A stretch of DNA of 64,000 bases, taken from the NCBI RefSeq assembly GCF_004784475.1, contig NZ_SRRT01000007.1, positions 372,001-436,000 of the forward strand. Reading direction: 5' to 3'. The notes beneath the pieces were generated by a model, which was not told the DNA's origin, made no database searches, and saw nothing but the letters and a program-made list of their open reading frames with translations. The stretch is from Streptomyces bauhiniae (GTDB lineage Bacteria; Actinomycetota; Actinomycetes; Streptomycetales; Streptomycetaceae). This document shows, piece by piece, positions 34,123-42,599 of the stretch (within the stretch, counting starts at the first letter, position 1; the number at the start of each line of letters is the position of its first letter). A program made the translations under genes and the position numbers.

Positions 34123-35526
34123 CTAGCGCGGGCCGAGGCTCCAGCGCGGGCCCTGCGGGCTGTCCTCGACGACCAGGCCGGACTGGCCGAGCTGGTCGCG
34201 GATGGCGTCGGCGGTGGCCCAGTCCTTGCGGCCGCGCGCGGACTCGCGCTGCTCCAGGACGAGCCGGACGAGGCTGTCGACCACGCCATGGAGGTCCTCG
34301 CCGCGCTCGCCGCCCTCACCGGCCCACTCGGGGTCCAGCGGGTCGAGTCCGAGGACGCCGAGCATGGCCCGCACCTCGGCGAGGCGGGCGACGGCCGCCT
34401 CCTTGTCGTCGGCGGCCAGCGCGCTGTTGCCCTGGCGGACCGTGGTGTGCACCACGGCGAGGGCCTGCGGCACGCCCAGGTCGTCGTCCATCGCCTCGGC
34501 GAAGGCCGGCGGCACCTCGGTGGCCGGTTCGACCTCACCCCCGGCCTTCTCCAGCGCGCGCTGCACGAAGCCCTCGATGCGCGCGAACGCCACCTCGGCC
34601 TCGCGCAGCGACTCCTCGCTGTACTCGATCATCGAGCGGTAGTGCGGGGTGCCGAGGTAGTAGCGCAGGACGATGGGACGCCACTGCTTGACCATCTCGG
34701 AGACCAGCACGCTGTTGCCGAGCGACTTGGACATCTTGTCGCCCGCCATGGTCACCCAGGCGTTGTGCACCCAGTACCGGGCGAAGTCGTCGCCGAACGC
34801 CTTGGCCTGGGCGATCTCGTTCTCGTGGTGCGGGAAGATCAGGTCCAGGCCGCCGCCGTGGATGTCGAAGGCGGTGCCCAGGTATTTGTGCGCCATGGCC
34901 GAGCACTCCAGGTGCCAGCCGGGGCGGCCGGGCCCCCAGGGCGTCGGCCAGCTCGGCTCGCCCGGCTTGACCGCCTTCCACATGGCGAAGTCGCGCGGGT
35001 CCCGCTTGCCGGTCTCGCCCTCGCCGGACGGCTGGAGCAGGTTGTCCAGCTCCTGGCGGGACAGCTCCAGGTAGCCGTCGAAGGAGCGCACGTCGAAGTA
35101 GACGTTGCCGTCGGCCTCGTAGGCGTGGCCGCGCTCGATGAGGCCCTGCATCATCTCGATCATCTCGGTGATGTGGCCGGTGGCGCGGGGCTCGTAGGTG
35201 GGCGGGAGGCAACCGAGCGCGGCGTAGGCGTCGTTGAACGCCCGCTCGTTCTCGTACCCGATGGCCCACCAGGGGCGCTTCTGCTCGTGGGCCTTGTTGA
35301 TGATCTTGTCGTCGATGTCCGTGACGTTGCGGATGAACGTCACGTCGTAGCCGCGGTACTCGAACCAGCGGCGCATGATGTCGAAGTTCAGGCCCGAGCG
35401 GATGTGCCCGATGTGCGGTGCCGCCTGCACGGTGGCGCCACAGAGGTAGATCGAGACACAGCCCGGCTGGACCGGGGTGAAGTCGCGGATCTGCCGGGCG
35501 CTGGTGTCGTACAGGCGAATGGTCAC
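34123..35526 (-). CDS. cysS: Cysteinyl-tRNA synthetase
   Basis: A 467-residue class I synthetase charging tRNA-Cys. The HIGH motif is APHIGHIRSGLNFD (about residues 37-50) and the KMSKS motif is MAGDKMSKSLGNS. Zinc-ligand residues include Cys 28 (VSIYLCGATV), a Cys in WHLECSAMAH and His/Glu in FPHHENEIAQ. Length excludes the shorter mycothiol ligase MshC. The GTG at 35526 is taken; the frame continues upstream without initiation signals. A perfect hairpin stands 15 bases upstream. Confidence 0.95.
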   Translation of the reverse strand: MTIRLYDTSARQIRDFTPVQPGCVSIYLCGATVQAAPHIGHIRSGLNFDIMRRWFEYRGYDVTFIRNVTDIDDKIINKAHEQKRPWWAIGYENERAFNDAYAALGCLPPTYEPRATGHITEMIEMMQGLIERGHAYEADGNVYFDVRSFDGYLELSRQELDNLLQPSGEGETGKRDPRDFAMWKAVKPGEPSWPTPWGPGRPGWHLECSAMAHKYLGTAFDIHGGGLDLIFPHHENEIAQAKAFGDDFARYWVHNAWVTMAGDKMSKSLGNSVLVSEMVKQWRPIVLRYYLGTPHYRSMIEYSEESLREAEVAFARIEGFVQRALEKAGGEVEPATEVPPAFAEAMDDDLGVPQALAVVHTTVRQGNSALAADDKEAAVARLAEVRAMLGVLGLDPLDPEWAGEGGERGEDLHGVVDSLVRLVLEQRESARGRKDWATADAIRDQLGQSGLVVEDSPQGPRWSLGPR

Positions 35527-35540
35527 GCCACCAGGGTAGT

Positions 35541-35565
35541 GGGCGCATTGCGATGCAATGCGCCC
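35541..35565. promoter_or_regulatory. Perfect palindrome upstream of cysS
   Basis: GGGCGCATTGC-GAT-GCAATGCGCCC is an 11-bp perfect inverted repeat with a 3-nt loop, between the stop of the F420-type oxidase gene and the cysS start, both on the minus strand. It may be a terminator of the former, a leader hairpin of cysS or a protein-binding site. Confidence 0.55.
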
Positions 35566-35584
35566 GGACGGCAAAACGGCCCTC

Positions 35585-35989
35585 TCAGAGGCTGCCGACC
35601 ACCTTGCGCGGGCTGATCCGCACGACGACCCGCTCGGCGTCGTTGGCGGAGGCCGGGTTGAACTCGGCGTACTTCTTGCCGGTGTACTTCAGGGACAGCT
35701 CGTCGATGAGTGCCTGGCCGCCCTCGGTGGTCAGCTCGGCGGTGCCGCGGATCTCGGCGTACTCGTAGGGGTTCTCCGGGTCCATGACGACGACGGTGAC
35801 CCTCGGGTCGCGCTTGAGGTTCTTCTCCTTGCGCCGGTCGACCGTGGTGGAGATGAGGACGTCGTCCCCGTCCCGCTTCACCCACACCGGTGACATCTGC
35901 GGGCTGCCGTCGGGCTGGACGGTGCCGACGACGATGAACACGGGCGTGTCCAGCAGGGACTTGAGCCGGTCGGACAGCGCAGCGGACAT
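35585..35989 (-). CDS. PPOX-class F420-dependent oxidoreductase-like protein
   Basis: A 134-residue split-barrel protein: LLDTPVFIVVGTVQPDGSPQ then SPVWVKRDGDDVLISTTVDR and VVVMDPENPYEYAEIRGTAE. This is the F420/FMN-binding PPOX family of small actinobacterial redox enzymes. The ATG at 35989 follows GGAGGATCTCC. It sits between cysS and ispF on the same strand. Confidence 0.83.
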   Translation of the reverse strand: MSAALSDRLKSLLDTPVFIVVGTVQPDGSPQMSPVWVKRDGDDVLISTTVDRRKEKNLKRDPRVTVVVMDPENPYEYAEIRGTAELTTEGGQALIDELSLKYTGKKYAEFNPASANDAERVVVRISPRKVVGSL

Positions 35990-36038
35990 GGAGATCCTCC
36001 TCGATCGACGGTGGCTGTGCGGGTACCCTCGCACGCTC

Positions 36039-36533
36039 CTACGACACGCGCACCACGAGGGCCGTGGCGATCGCCATCAGCCCCTCCTCCCGGCCGGGGA
36101 AACCGAGCCCGTCGGTGGTCGCGCCGGAGACGGAGACGGGGGCCCCGGCGGCCGCGCTGAGGATCTGCTGGGCCTCGTCCCGCCGCTTGCCGATCTTCGG
36201 GCGGGGCCCGACGACCTGCACCGCGACGTTGCCGATGGCGAAGCCGGCCTCCCGCACGATCCGGGCCGCCTCGGTGAGCAGGGTGACCCCCGACGCGCCG
36301 GACCACTCGGGCCGGCCGGTGCCGAAGTGCTGCCCCAGGTCACCGAGCCCGGCGGCGGAGAACAGCGCGTTGCAGGCGGCGTGGGCGACCACGTCGGCGT
36401 CGGAGTGCCCGGCCAGGCCCGGCCCGGAGTCCTCCCACTTGAGCCCGGCGCACCACAGCTCGCGGCCGTCCTCGAAGGCGTGGATGTCGGTGCCGATGCC
36501 CACCTGGGGCAGGGCGGGCAGCTCAGAAGCCAT
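36039..36533 (-). CDS. ispF: 2-C-methyl-D-erythritol 2,4-cyclodiphosphate synthase
   Basis: A 164-residue enzyme of the MEP isoprenoid pathway that makes MEcPP. Zinc ligands are in VGIGTDIHAFE (Asp, His) and the conserved GHSDADVVAHAACNALFSA; the ATTDGLGF loop near the C-terminus contacts CDP. Its ATG is inside the ispD 3' end (11-bp overlap), so the two genes are coupled. Confidence 0.95.
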   Translation of the reverse strand: MASELPALPQVGIGTDIHAFEDGRELWCAGLKWEDSGPGLAGHSDADVVAHAACNALFSAAGLGDLGQHFGTGRPEWSGASGVTLLTEAARIVREAGFAIGNVAVQVVGPRPKIGKRRDEAQQILSAAAGAPVSVSGATTDGLGFPGREEGLMAIATALVVRVS

Positions 36534-37287
36534 CGTTGAGCCTCCTGCGGGTGAGGACCGCCTCGGCGAGGACGAGGTCCAGCGGGCGGGTCACCTTGAA
36601 CGCCTCCTCGTGGCCGGGCACGGTCACGACCCGCTCGCCGAGCCGCTCGACCATGCTCGCGTCGTCGGTGACGTCCTCGGTGACGGTCTCGTGGGCGCGG
36701 ATCAGCGTGGCCCGGTCGAAGCCCTGCGGGGTCTGTACGGCGCGCAGCCGGGCCCGGACGGGGGTGCCGAGCACCGGCTCGGGCTCGCCGGGGACGGCCG
36801 CGGGCTCGACCTCCTTGACCGTGTCGGCCAGCGGCAGCGCCGGGACCACGGCCGGGGCGCCGTCGCGTACCGCCTCGACGACCGTGTCCACGGTGTCGAC
36901 GGGGACGAGGGGGCGGGCGGCGTCGTGCACGAGGACGACGTCGTAGGCGGGGGGCAGGGCGTCCAGGCCCAGGCGGACCGACTCCTGGCGGCTCGCCCCG
37001 CCGGGCACGACCAGGAAGTCCGTGCGCTCGGGCAGCGCGTGCGCGTCCAGCAGCGACTTGACCTCGGCGGCGCCGTCCGGCGGGGCGACGACGACCACCA
37101 GGGAGACGTGCCGGGAGGCGGCCAGGGCGCGGATCGCGTGGATCAGAATGGGCGTGCCGTTCAGCGCGCGGAGCGCCTTGGGGGCGCCCGGACCGAGGCG
37201 CACGCCCCGGCCGGCGGCCGGGATCACGGCGGCGACACGGCTGTCCTGGCGCGGCTCGGCGGGCGCGGGACGCGATTCGTCAGACAT
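36523..37287 (-). CDS. ispD: 2-C-methyl-D-erythritol 4-phosphate cytidylyltransferase
   Basis: A 254-residue enzyme that joins CTP to MEP in the same pathway as IspF. The nucleotide motif AVIPAAGRGVRLGPGAPKAL lies at residues 20-39, then VLVHDAARPLVP (metal Asp) and VQTPQGFDRATL. The first ~18 residues are a poorly conserved extension. It heads the ispD-ispF pair. Confidence 0.95.
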   Translation of the reverse strand: MSDESRPAPAEPRQDSRVAAVIPAAGRGVRLGPGAPKALRALNGTPILIHAIRALAASRHVSLVVVVAPPDGAAEVKSLLDAHALPERTDFLVVPGGASRQESVRLGLDALPPAYDVVLVHDAARPLVPVDTVDTVVEAVRDGAPAVVPALPLADTVKEVEPAAVPGEPEPVLGTPVRARLRAVQTPQGFDRATLIRAHETVTEDVTDDASMVERLGERVVTVPGHEEAFKVTRPLDLVLAEAVLTRRRLNDGF

Positions 37288-37569
37288 CGGTTCCTGTCAG
37301 GTTTGTGTGCTCGGGGCCGGTGGGTATGGCCTGGAGGAGCGCCGGGCGCGACGCCTTGACCGGACCCTTTCCGTGAACCGCGGTCGAGCCGTCCACCCCC
37401 GGACGCGACAACGAAACAGGGGAAGCGGCACGACAGGGGCAGTGCACAGGGGAGGCATGCGGGGACGAATATGCCGCAGCGCCCGGCGACAGGGTGAGTG
37501 TCATCGGGCACCACGGCATTTTTGCTGCGCTGGACGTGAAGGCGGGCGAAGCACGCCGCCCGCTCCGTG
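37288..37569. other. Intergenic region between carD and ispD
   Basis: The 282 bp hold no gene that I can support. Near the carD stop a GC-rich imperfect hairpin (GCGGGCG-AAGCA-CGCCGCCCGC, about 37541-37562) could terminate carD. The rest must contain the ispD promoter; no certain -10/-35 pair is visible. Confidence 0.45.
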
Positions 37570-38052
37570 TCAGGAGGCGAGTACCTCGTCGAGCAGCGCC
37601 TCGGCCTTGTCCTCGTTGGTGTTCTCCGCGAGGGCCAGCTCGCTCACCAGGATCTGGCGGGCCTTGGCGAGCATGCGCTTCTCACCGGCGGAGAGTCCGC
37701 GCTCGCGCTCGCGGCGCCACAGGTCACGCACGACTTCCGCGACCTTGATGACGTCGCCGGAGGCGAGCTTCTCCAGATTTGCCTTGTAGCGGCGCGACCA
37801 GTTCGTGGGCTCCTCGGCGTACGGCGCGCGCAGCACCTCGAAGACCCGGTCCAGCCCGTCCTGACCGACCACATCACGCACGCCGACGAACTCCGCATTG
37901 TCCGCTGGCACACGTACCGTCAGGTCGCCCTGGGCGACCTTCAGCACCAAGTAGGTCTTGTCCACGCCTTTGATCTGACGAGTTTCGATTGCCTCGATCA
38001 GCGCGGCCCCGTGATGGGGATAGACCACGGTGTCGCCAACCTTGAACGTCAT
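37570..38052 (-). CDS. carD: CarD-family transcription regulator
   Basis: A 160-residue RNA polymerase-binding protein that stabilises open promoter complexes, notably at rRNA promoters. The N-terminal RNAP-interaction domain begins MTFKVGDTVVYPHHGAALIE and includes KTYLVLKVAQGDLTVRVP; the C-terminal helical DNA-binding part has the conserved Trp in TNWSRRYKANLEKLASGD. Length and start are canonical. Its position before ispD matches mycobacteria and Streptomyces. Confidence 0.94.
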   Translation of the reverse strand: MTFKVGDTVVYPHHGAALIEAIETRQIKGVDKTYLVLKVAQGDLTVRVPADNAEFVGVRDVVGQDGLDRVFEVLRAPYAEEPTNWSRRYKANLEKLASGDVIKVAEVVRDLWRRERERGLSAGEKRMLAKARQILVSELALAENTNEDKAEALLDEVLAS

Positions 38053-38613
38053 GTGACAGGTACCCCTTCCGTGGCTATCCAGGGTAACACGGATACGGCG
38101 TCTTCTGAATGGCGTTTTCGCAGGTCAGGGCATATCTCGGGGCTTGACAACAGCAACAGGAACGTGCTGCGGGCCACCCTTGGAAGCGGGAATTCGCAGG
38201 TGGGAGCCACTCTGCGTGCAGAGGGAAACATCTACGTCACACGCCCCAGAGAGCCGCCCCGATTGGTTGAATGTCCCGGTTTGCCCGCTTCCAAGCGTAC
38301 GACTTCCGCTCCTTCGTTCGATGACCGGAGTCGGGTACGAGACGAATCCGGAATTGATCACGCCACCCGGCGGTGATCAATTCCGGACACGCGCGTATTC
38401 CTTCACGGAAATGCCAATCCGAATGGCGGACGGGAAGCGCGTGGCGGGTGATCAGGGGGGTGCCCGGTACCCCCAGCGGGAGGGAAGCGGGGCAGTTGGG
38501 GAGGGTCGGGTGCGGCGGTGCGTGAACGGCTCGGTAGCCTGAGGGCGCTGACAGATCCTTAGGGCGGCTTTACAGGACAGCCGCCCCTGTGCGTTCAAGG
38601 AGTTGCCGCCGCC
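38053..38613. promoter_or_regulatory. carD / lipoprotein divergent control region with long hairpin
   Basis: This 561-bp gap is large for the neighbourhood. It holds a 15-bp perfect inverted repeat, TCCGGAATTGATCAC at 38347-38361 and its complement at 38373-38387, with an 11-nt loop. A TTGACA box is at 38146-38151 on the plus strand. The region is less GC-rich than its neighbours. It could contain the carD promoter, a long leader or a small RNA; I see no convincing protein frame. Confidence 0.5.
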
Positions 38614-39270
38614 GTGAGCAGCAGCCTTCGACGCGGCGCCCTCGCCGCATCCGCCCTCGCGTTCTCGATCGCCTCGCTCGCCGCCTGCGGCGCCGGCAAC
38701 AACGCCCAGACCCTGGAGATCCGGCCGGACAACGCCGCGACCAGCGTCGGGGCCATCAAGGTGCAGAACGCCCTGGTCATCACCCAGCCCGACGCCAAGG
38801 CCGACGGCCCGGCCGCCGTCGCCGCCACGCTGTTCAACGACGGCTCGACCGACCAGGACCTCCAGTCGATCTCCGTCGACGGCAGCGACGCGAAGGTCGA
38901 GCTGAAGCCCGCCAAGGGCGGCAAGCTCACCGTCCCGGCCCACGGCCGTCTCGTCATCGGCGGCAAGGACAACGCCTCCGCCATGCTGGCCAGCGGCCGC
39001 GAGGCGGTCCAGAACGGCAACGCGCAGAAGGTGACCTTCACCTTCAGCAAGACCGGTGCGGTCGGCCTGCGCGCCTTCGTCGTCCCCGCGACCAGCTACT
39101 TCAGCGGCTGGGGCCCGAGCGAGGTGCCGTCCGCGCCGGCCGCCGCGACCTCCTCGCCGTCGGGCAGCCCGTCCGCGAGCGACACGCCCGCGGGCGACAA
39201 GCCCAGCGCCCCCGCCTCCGCCCCGGCGTCCTCCCCGAGCGACTCCGCGTCGGCGTCCGCGGGGCAGTGA
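38614..39270 (+). CDS. DUF461-type lipoprotein (copper chaperone PCuAC-like fold possible)
   Basis: A 218-residue exported lipoprotein: signal with lipobox SLAACG (Cys about residue 25), a beta-rich middle (AIKVQNALVITQPDAKADGP, LKPAKGGKLTVPAHGRLVIG) and a Ser/Ala/Pro-rich C-terminal tail. It fits actinobacterial DUF461 proteins, related in fold to PCuAC copper chaperones, but the Met/His copper ligands of true PCuAC are not evident. The GTG at 38614 follows AAGGAG by 9 bases. It converges on phoP across a strong terminator. Confidence 0.75.
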   Translation: MSSSLRRGALAASALAFSIASLAACGAGNNAQTLEIRPDNAATSVGAIKVQNALVITQPDAKADGPAAVAATLFNDGSTDQDLQSISVDGSDAKVELKPAKGGKLTVPAHGRLVIGGKDNASAMLASGREAVQNGNAQKVTFTFSKTGAVGLRAFVVPATSYFSGWGPSEVPSAPAAATSSPSGSPSASDTPAGDKPSAPASAPASSPSDSASASAGQ

Positions 39271-39280
39271 GCACGTACGC

Positions 39281-39324
39281 ATGACTGAGGGGGGCTTCCC
39301 GGCCGGGAAGCCCCCCTCAGTCAT
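39281..39324. terminator. Strong bidirectional terminator
   Basis: A 20-bp perfect inverted repeat, ATGACTGAGGGGGGCTTCCC with a GGCC loop and exact complement, between the convergent lipoprotein and phoP genes. Confidence 0.9.
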
Positions 39325-39340
39325 GCAAGGCCCGTACGGC

Positions 39341-40021
39341 CTACGGCTCGAACTTGTAGCCCAGCCCGCGCACCGTCACCAGATAGCGCGGCGCGCCCGG
39401 GTCCGGCTCGATCTTGGCGCGCAGCCGCTTCACATGGACGTCCAGGGTCTTGGTGTCGCCCACGTAGTCGGCGCCCCACACCCGGTCGATGAGCTGCATC
39501 CGGGTCAGCACCCGGCCGGCGTTGCGCAGCAGCATCTCCAGCAGGTCGAACTCCTTCAGCGGCAGGTCGACCTTGGCCCCGGACACCGTCACCACATGGC
39601 GGTCGACGTCCATCCGGACCGGGCCGGCCTCCAGCGCCGCCGGGGTGACCTCCTCCGGCTCGCCGCGCCGGCGCAGCACCGCGCGGATACGGGCGACCAG
39701 CTCGCGGGAGGAGAAGGGCTTGGTGACGTAGTCGTCGGCCCCTATCTCCAGGCCGACGACCTTGTCGATCTCGCTGTCCTTGGCGGTCACCATGATCACC
39801 GGGACGTTGGAGCGGCCGCGCAACTGGCGGCACACCTCGGTGCCGGGCAGCCCCGGCAGCATCAGGTCCAGCAGCACCAGGTCGGCGCCGTTGCGTTCGA
39901 ACTCGTCCAGGCCGTCGGGGCCGGTCGCGGCGACGGCGACCTCGAAACCCTCCTTGCGCAGCATGTACGACAGGGCGTCGGAGAAGGACTCCTCGTCCTC
40001 GACGACGAGCACACGGGTCAC
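39341..40021 (-). CDS. phoP: Phosphate response regulator PhoP
   Basis: A 226-residue OmpR-type regulator that activates phosphate-starvation genes and represses secondary metabolism. The receiver domain has DEE (residues 9-11), phospho-acceptor Asp in LVLLDLMLPGLPG (about 52) and Lys in DDYVTKPFSS. The C-terminal winged helix ends VTVRGLGYKFEP. Its start overlaps the phoR stop by four bases, the phoR-phoP operon. Confidence 0.95.
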   Translation of the reverse strand: MTRVLVVEDEESFSDALSYMLRKEGFEVAVAATGPDGLDEFERNGADLVLLDLMLPGLPGTEVCRQLRGRSNVPVIMVTAKDSEIDKVVGLEIGADDYVTKPFSSRELVARIRAVLRRRGEPEEVTPAALEAGPVRMDVDRHVVTVSGAKVDLPLKEFDLLEMLLRNAGRVLTRMQLIDRVWGADYVGDTKTLDVHVKRLRAKIEPDPGAPRYLVTVRGLGYKFEP

Positions 40022-41289
40022 GGAAGGACCTCCGGGGAGGGAAGCGAAGCGTACGGGGACTGATCGGCCGTGCCGGACGCGTCGTCGAGTCCGGGGTGCC
40101 TGGCCGCGCGGTCGCGGGCGACGCCCGCCTCCGGCAGCCGCAGGGTGAAGGTGGAGCCCTGGCCCTCGGCGCTCCAGACCGAGACCTCGCCGCCGTGCGA
40201 GGCGACCACGTGCTTAACGATGGCGAGGCCGAGGCCGGTGCCGCCGGTGGCGCGCGAGCGGGCGGGGTCGACGCGGTAGAAGCGCTCGAAGATGCGCTCC
40301 TTGTCCTTGTCGGAGATGCCGATGCCCTGGTCGGTGACGGCGAGTTCGATCAGCTCGCCGCCCGGGGCGGAGATGCGGCGGGCGGAGATGCCGACGCGGG
40401 TGTGGGCCGGGGAGTAGTTGACGGCGTTCTCGACCAGGTTGCCCAGGGCGGCGGCGAGCTGGCCGCGGTTGCCCCAGACATGCAGGCCGGCCCGTACCGC
40501 GCCGGGCGGGTCCTGGATGGCGGTGGCCATGGTGATCTGTTTCGTGCCGGCCTGGTGGCGGCAGCGGTCGACGGCCTCGGCGACCAGTTCGTCGACGCGC
40601 ACCGGCTCGGCGTCCTCCAGCGGGTCGTCGTTCTGCACCCGCGAGAGGTCGATCAGCTCCTGGACCAGGTTGGTCAGCCGGGTGGCCTCGATCTGCATCC
40701 GCCCGGCGAAGCGCTGGACCGCGTCGGGCTCGTCGGAGGCGTCCATGACAGCCTCGGAGAGCAGCGAGAGCGCTCCTACGGGGGTTTTCAGCTCGTGGCT
40801 CACATTGGCCACGAAGTCACGGCGTACCGCCTCGATGCGACGGGCCTCGGTCAGGTCCTCGACCAGGAGCAGCACCAGCCGGGAGCCGAGCGGGGCCACG
40901 CGCGCGGACACGGCCAGGGCCTCGCCCCGTCCGGTGCCGCGCCGGGGCAGGTCCAGCTCGACCTGTCGTATCTCCCCGTCGCGCCGGGTGTCGCGCGCCA
41001 TCTGGAGCATCGGCTCCACGGCGAGCTTGCCGCCCCGGACGAGTCCGAGGGCGTACGCGGCGGAGCTGGCCTTGACCACGGCGTCGGCCTCGTCGAGGAC
41101 GACGGCGGAGGAGCGGAGCACCGAGAGCACGGTGTCCACGCCGGGCGGGAGCACCGCGTCGGTGTGCAGGGAGGTACGGGTGGGGCGCTTCTGGTCGCGT
41201 TCGCTCCAGCGGAACGCCAGCATGGCGATGACACCGGTGAGTACACCGGCGATCGCCGCCGCTGCGGCGACCGCCGCGTTCACGTCCAT
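40018..41289 (-). CDS. phoR: Phosphate sensor histidine kinase PhoR
   Basis: A 423-residue kinase partner of PhoP. It has one or two N-terminal helices (AAAAAIAGVLTGVIAMLAFRW) with almost no external loop, a PAS-like sensor (about 60-150), the HisKA box FVANVSHELKTPVGALSLLS, and the ATPase with N box LGNLVENAVNYS and G box GTGLGLAIVKHVVASHGG. The absence of an external domain fits signalling through the Pst transporter and PhoU. Divergent from phoU. Confidence 0.95.
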   Translation of the reverse strand: MDVNAAVAAAAAIAGVLTGVIAMLAFRWSERDQKRPTRTSLHTDAVLPPGVDTVLSVLRSSAVVLDEADAVVKASSAAYALGLVRGGKLAVEPMLQMARDTRRDGEIRQVELDLPRRGTGRGEALAVSARVAPLGSRLVLLLVEDLTEARRIEAVRRDFVANVSHELKTPVGALSLLSEAVMDASDEPDAVQRFAGRMQIEATRLTNLVQELIDLSRVQNDDPLEDAEPVRVDELVAEAVDRCRHQAGTKQITMATAIQDPPGAVRAGLHVWGNRGQLAAALGNLVENAVNYSPAHTRVGISARRISAPGGELIELAVTDQGIGISDKDKERIFERFYRVDPARSRATGGTGLGLAIVKHVVASHGGEVSVWSAEGQGSTFTLRLPEAGVARDRAARHPGLDDASGTADQSPYASLPSPEVLP

Positions 41290-41362
41290 GTCACCAGGTT
41301 AGGCATGGCGTCCACCCTGGCCACAGCCACCGTCGTGCGACCTCGGGCACTCGTCGCCCAGA

Positions 41363-41395
41363 GTTCACCTTCACGCCAGTGGTGGTTCATTCGGG
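41363..41395. promoter_or_regulatory. PHO box between phoR and phoU
   Basis: Two 11-bp direct repeat units, GTTCACCTTCA (41363-41373) and GTTCATTCGGG (41385-41395), are exactly 22 bp apart with a degenerate unit between them. This is the Streptomyces PhoP-binding layout. It should drive phosphate-controlled expression of phoU and of phoRP. Confidence 0.85.
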
Positions 41396-41491
41396 AGGGC
41401 GGAAACGGACGCGTACGGGACGGAACGTGGGAGCGTGGGGTTCGGCCAGGTACTTGGGGCCCCGAAGACACGTAGTAGGAGAGGGAACCTG

Positions 41492-42163
41492 ATGCGGGAC
41501 GCGTACCACGAGGAACTGGACTCGATCGGCGACGGTCTGGTGGAGATGGCCCGGCTGGTCGGCTCCGCCATCGGGCGCGCCACCACCGCCATCCTGGACG
41601 CCGACCTGAAGCTGGCCGAGAGCGTGATCGAGGCGGACCAGCGGGTCGACGAACTCCAGCACGACCTGGAGGCGCGGGCGATAGCCCTGCTGGCGCGGCA
41701 GCAGCCGGTGGCGACGGACCTGCGCATCGTCGTCACCTCCCTGCGGATGTCGGCCGACCTGGAGCGCTCGGGCGACCTCGCCCAGCACGTGGCCAAGCTG
41801 ACCCGGCTGCGGTTCCCCGAGCGCGCGGTCCCGCAGGACCTGCACGCCACTATCCTGGAGATGGGCCAGCTCGCGCAGCGCCTCATGGCGAAGGCGGCGG
41901 AGGTCATCATCACCAAGGACGTCGACCTCGCGCTCCAACTGGAGCAGGACGACGACGACATGGACCTCCTCCACCGCACCCTCTTCCAACACCTCATCGA
42001 CGACCGCTGGAAGCACGGCATCGAAACGGCGGTGGATGTGACGCTGTTGGGCCGCTATTACGAGCGCTACGCGGACCACGCGGTGGCGGTCGCGAAGCGG
42101 GTCGTGTACCTGGTGACGGGGGAGCATGCGGACGAGATCCAGCAGGAGGGGACGGGGGGCTGA
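41492..42163 (+). CDS. phoU: Phosphate signalling protein PhoU
   Basis: A 223-residue all-helical protein with two PhoU repeats (MRDAYHEELDSIGDGLVEMA; IVVTSLRMSADLERSGDLAQ) containing the metal-binding E/DxxxD motifs. It links the Pst transporter to PhoR and keeps the kinase off when phosphate is ample. AGGAGAGGGAACC precedes the ATG at 41492. It lies under the PHO box divergent from phoRP, as in S. coelicolor. Confidence 0.95.
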   Translation: MRDAYHEELDSIGDGLVEMARLVGSAIGRATTAILDADLKLAESVIEADQRVDELQHDLEARAIALLARQQPVATDLRIVVTSLRMSADLERSGDLAQHVAKLTRLRFPERAVPQDLHATILEMGQLAQRLMAKAAEVIITKDVDLALQLEQDDDDMDLLHRTLFQHLIDDRWKHGIETAVDVTLLGRYYERYADHAVAVAKRVVYLVTGEHADEIQQEGTGG

Positions 42164-42223
42164 ACGGCCCTCCGGGGGTTCGGCCGGGTTTCGTACGGCG
42201 CGAGTCGCTAAGGCCGGGCCTGC

Positions 42224-42577
42224 CTACCTGCCTCTGCGCACCCCCGTGCAGGTCAGCAGGGTGCGGGCGTCCTGGGAGAGGAACAGCAGGTAGACCCAGG
42301 TTCCGTCTGCCGAGGTGACCTGGCCCAGACGTACCGGCAGGTGGTGGGCGGCGAGTCGGTCCACCGCGTGCTCCAGGCCCGCCGTCTCCTGTCCGGTGCG
42401 GCGGGTGAGGCGCAGGCGGCGGCGGTAGAGGTGGGCGAGCTGTTCCGGTGCAGTCGTACCGTCCCAGACGATGCACGGGCCGCCGGCGAGAAGGGCGGCG
42501 CGGGCTCGGGCCGCTGGCTCGGTGCCGTGGCTCTTCAGGAGAGCGGCCAACTGGGTGGGGTTCATGCCGTGAAGCAT
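42224..42577 (-). CDS. Small hypothetical protein downstream of the RiPP methyltransferase
   Basis: A 117-residue basic protein of no family I know: helical N-terminus (MNPTQLAALLKSHGTEPAAR), a central WDGTTAPEQLAHLYRRRLRL and a beta-like C-terminus (VTSADGTWVYLLFLSQDART). An ATG at 42565 is an alternative. It begins 22 bases after the methyltransferase stop on the same strand and may be co-transcribed with the peptide gene. Whether it belongs to the RiPP pathway is unknown. Confidence 0.6.
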   Translation of the reverse strand: MLHGMNPTQLAALLKSHGTEPAARARAALLAGGPCIVWDGTTAPEQLAHLYRRRLRLTRRTGQETAGLEHAVDRLAAHHLPVRLGQVTSADGTWVYLLFLSQDARTLLTCTGVRRGR

Positions 42578-42599
42578 GACTGGCGGTGGTAGCGAGGTC

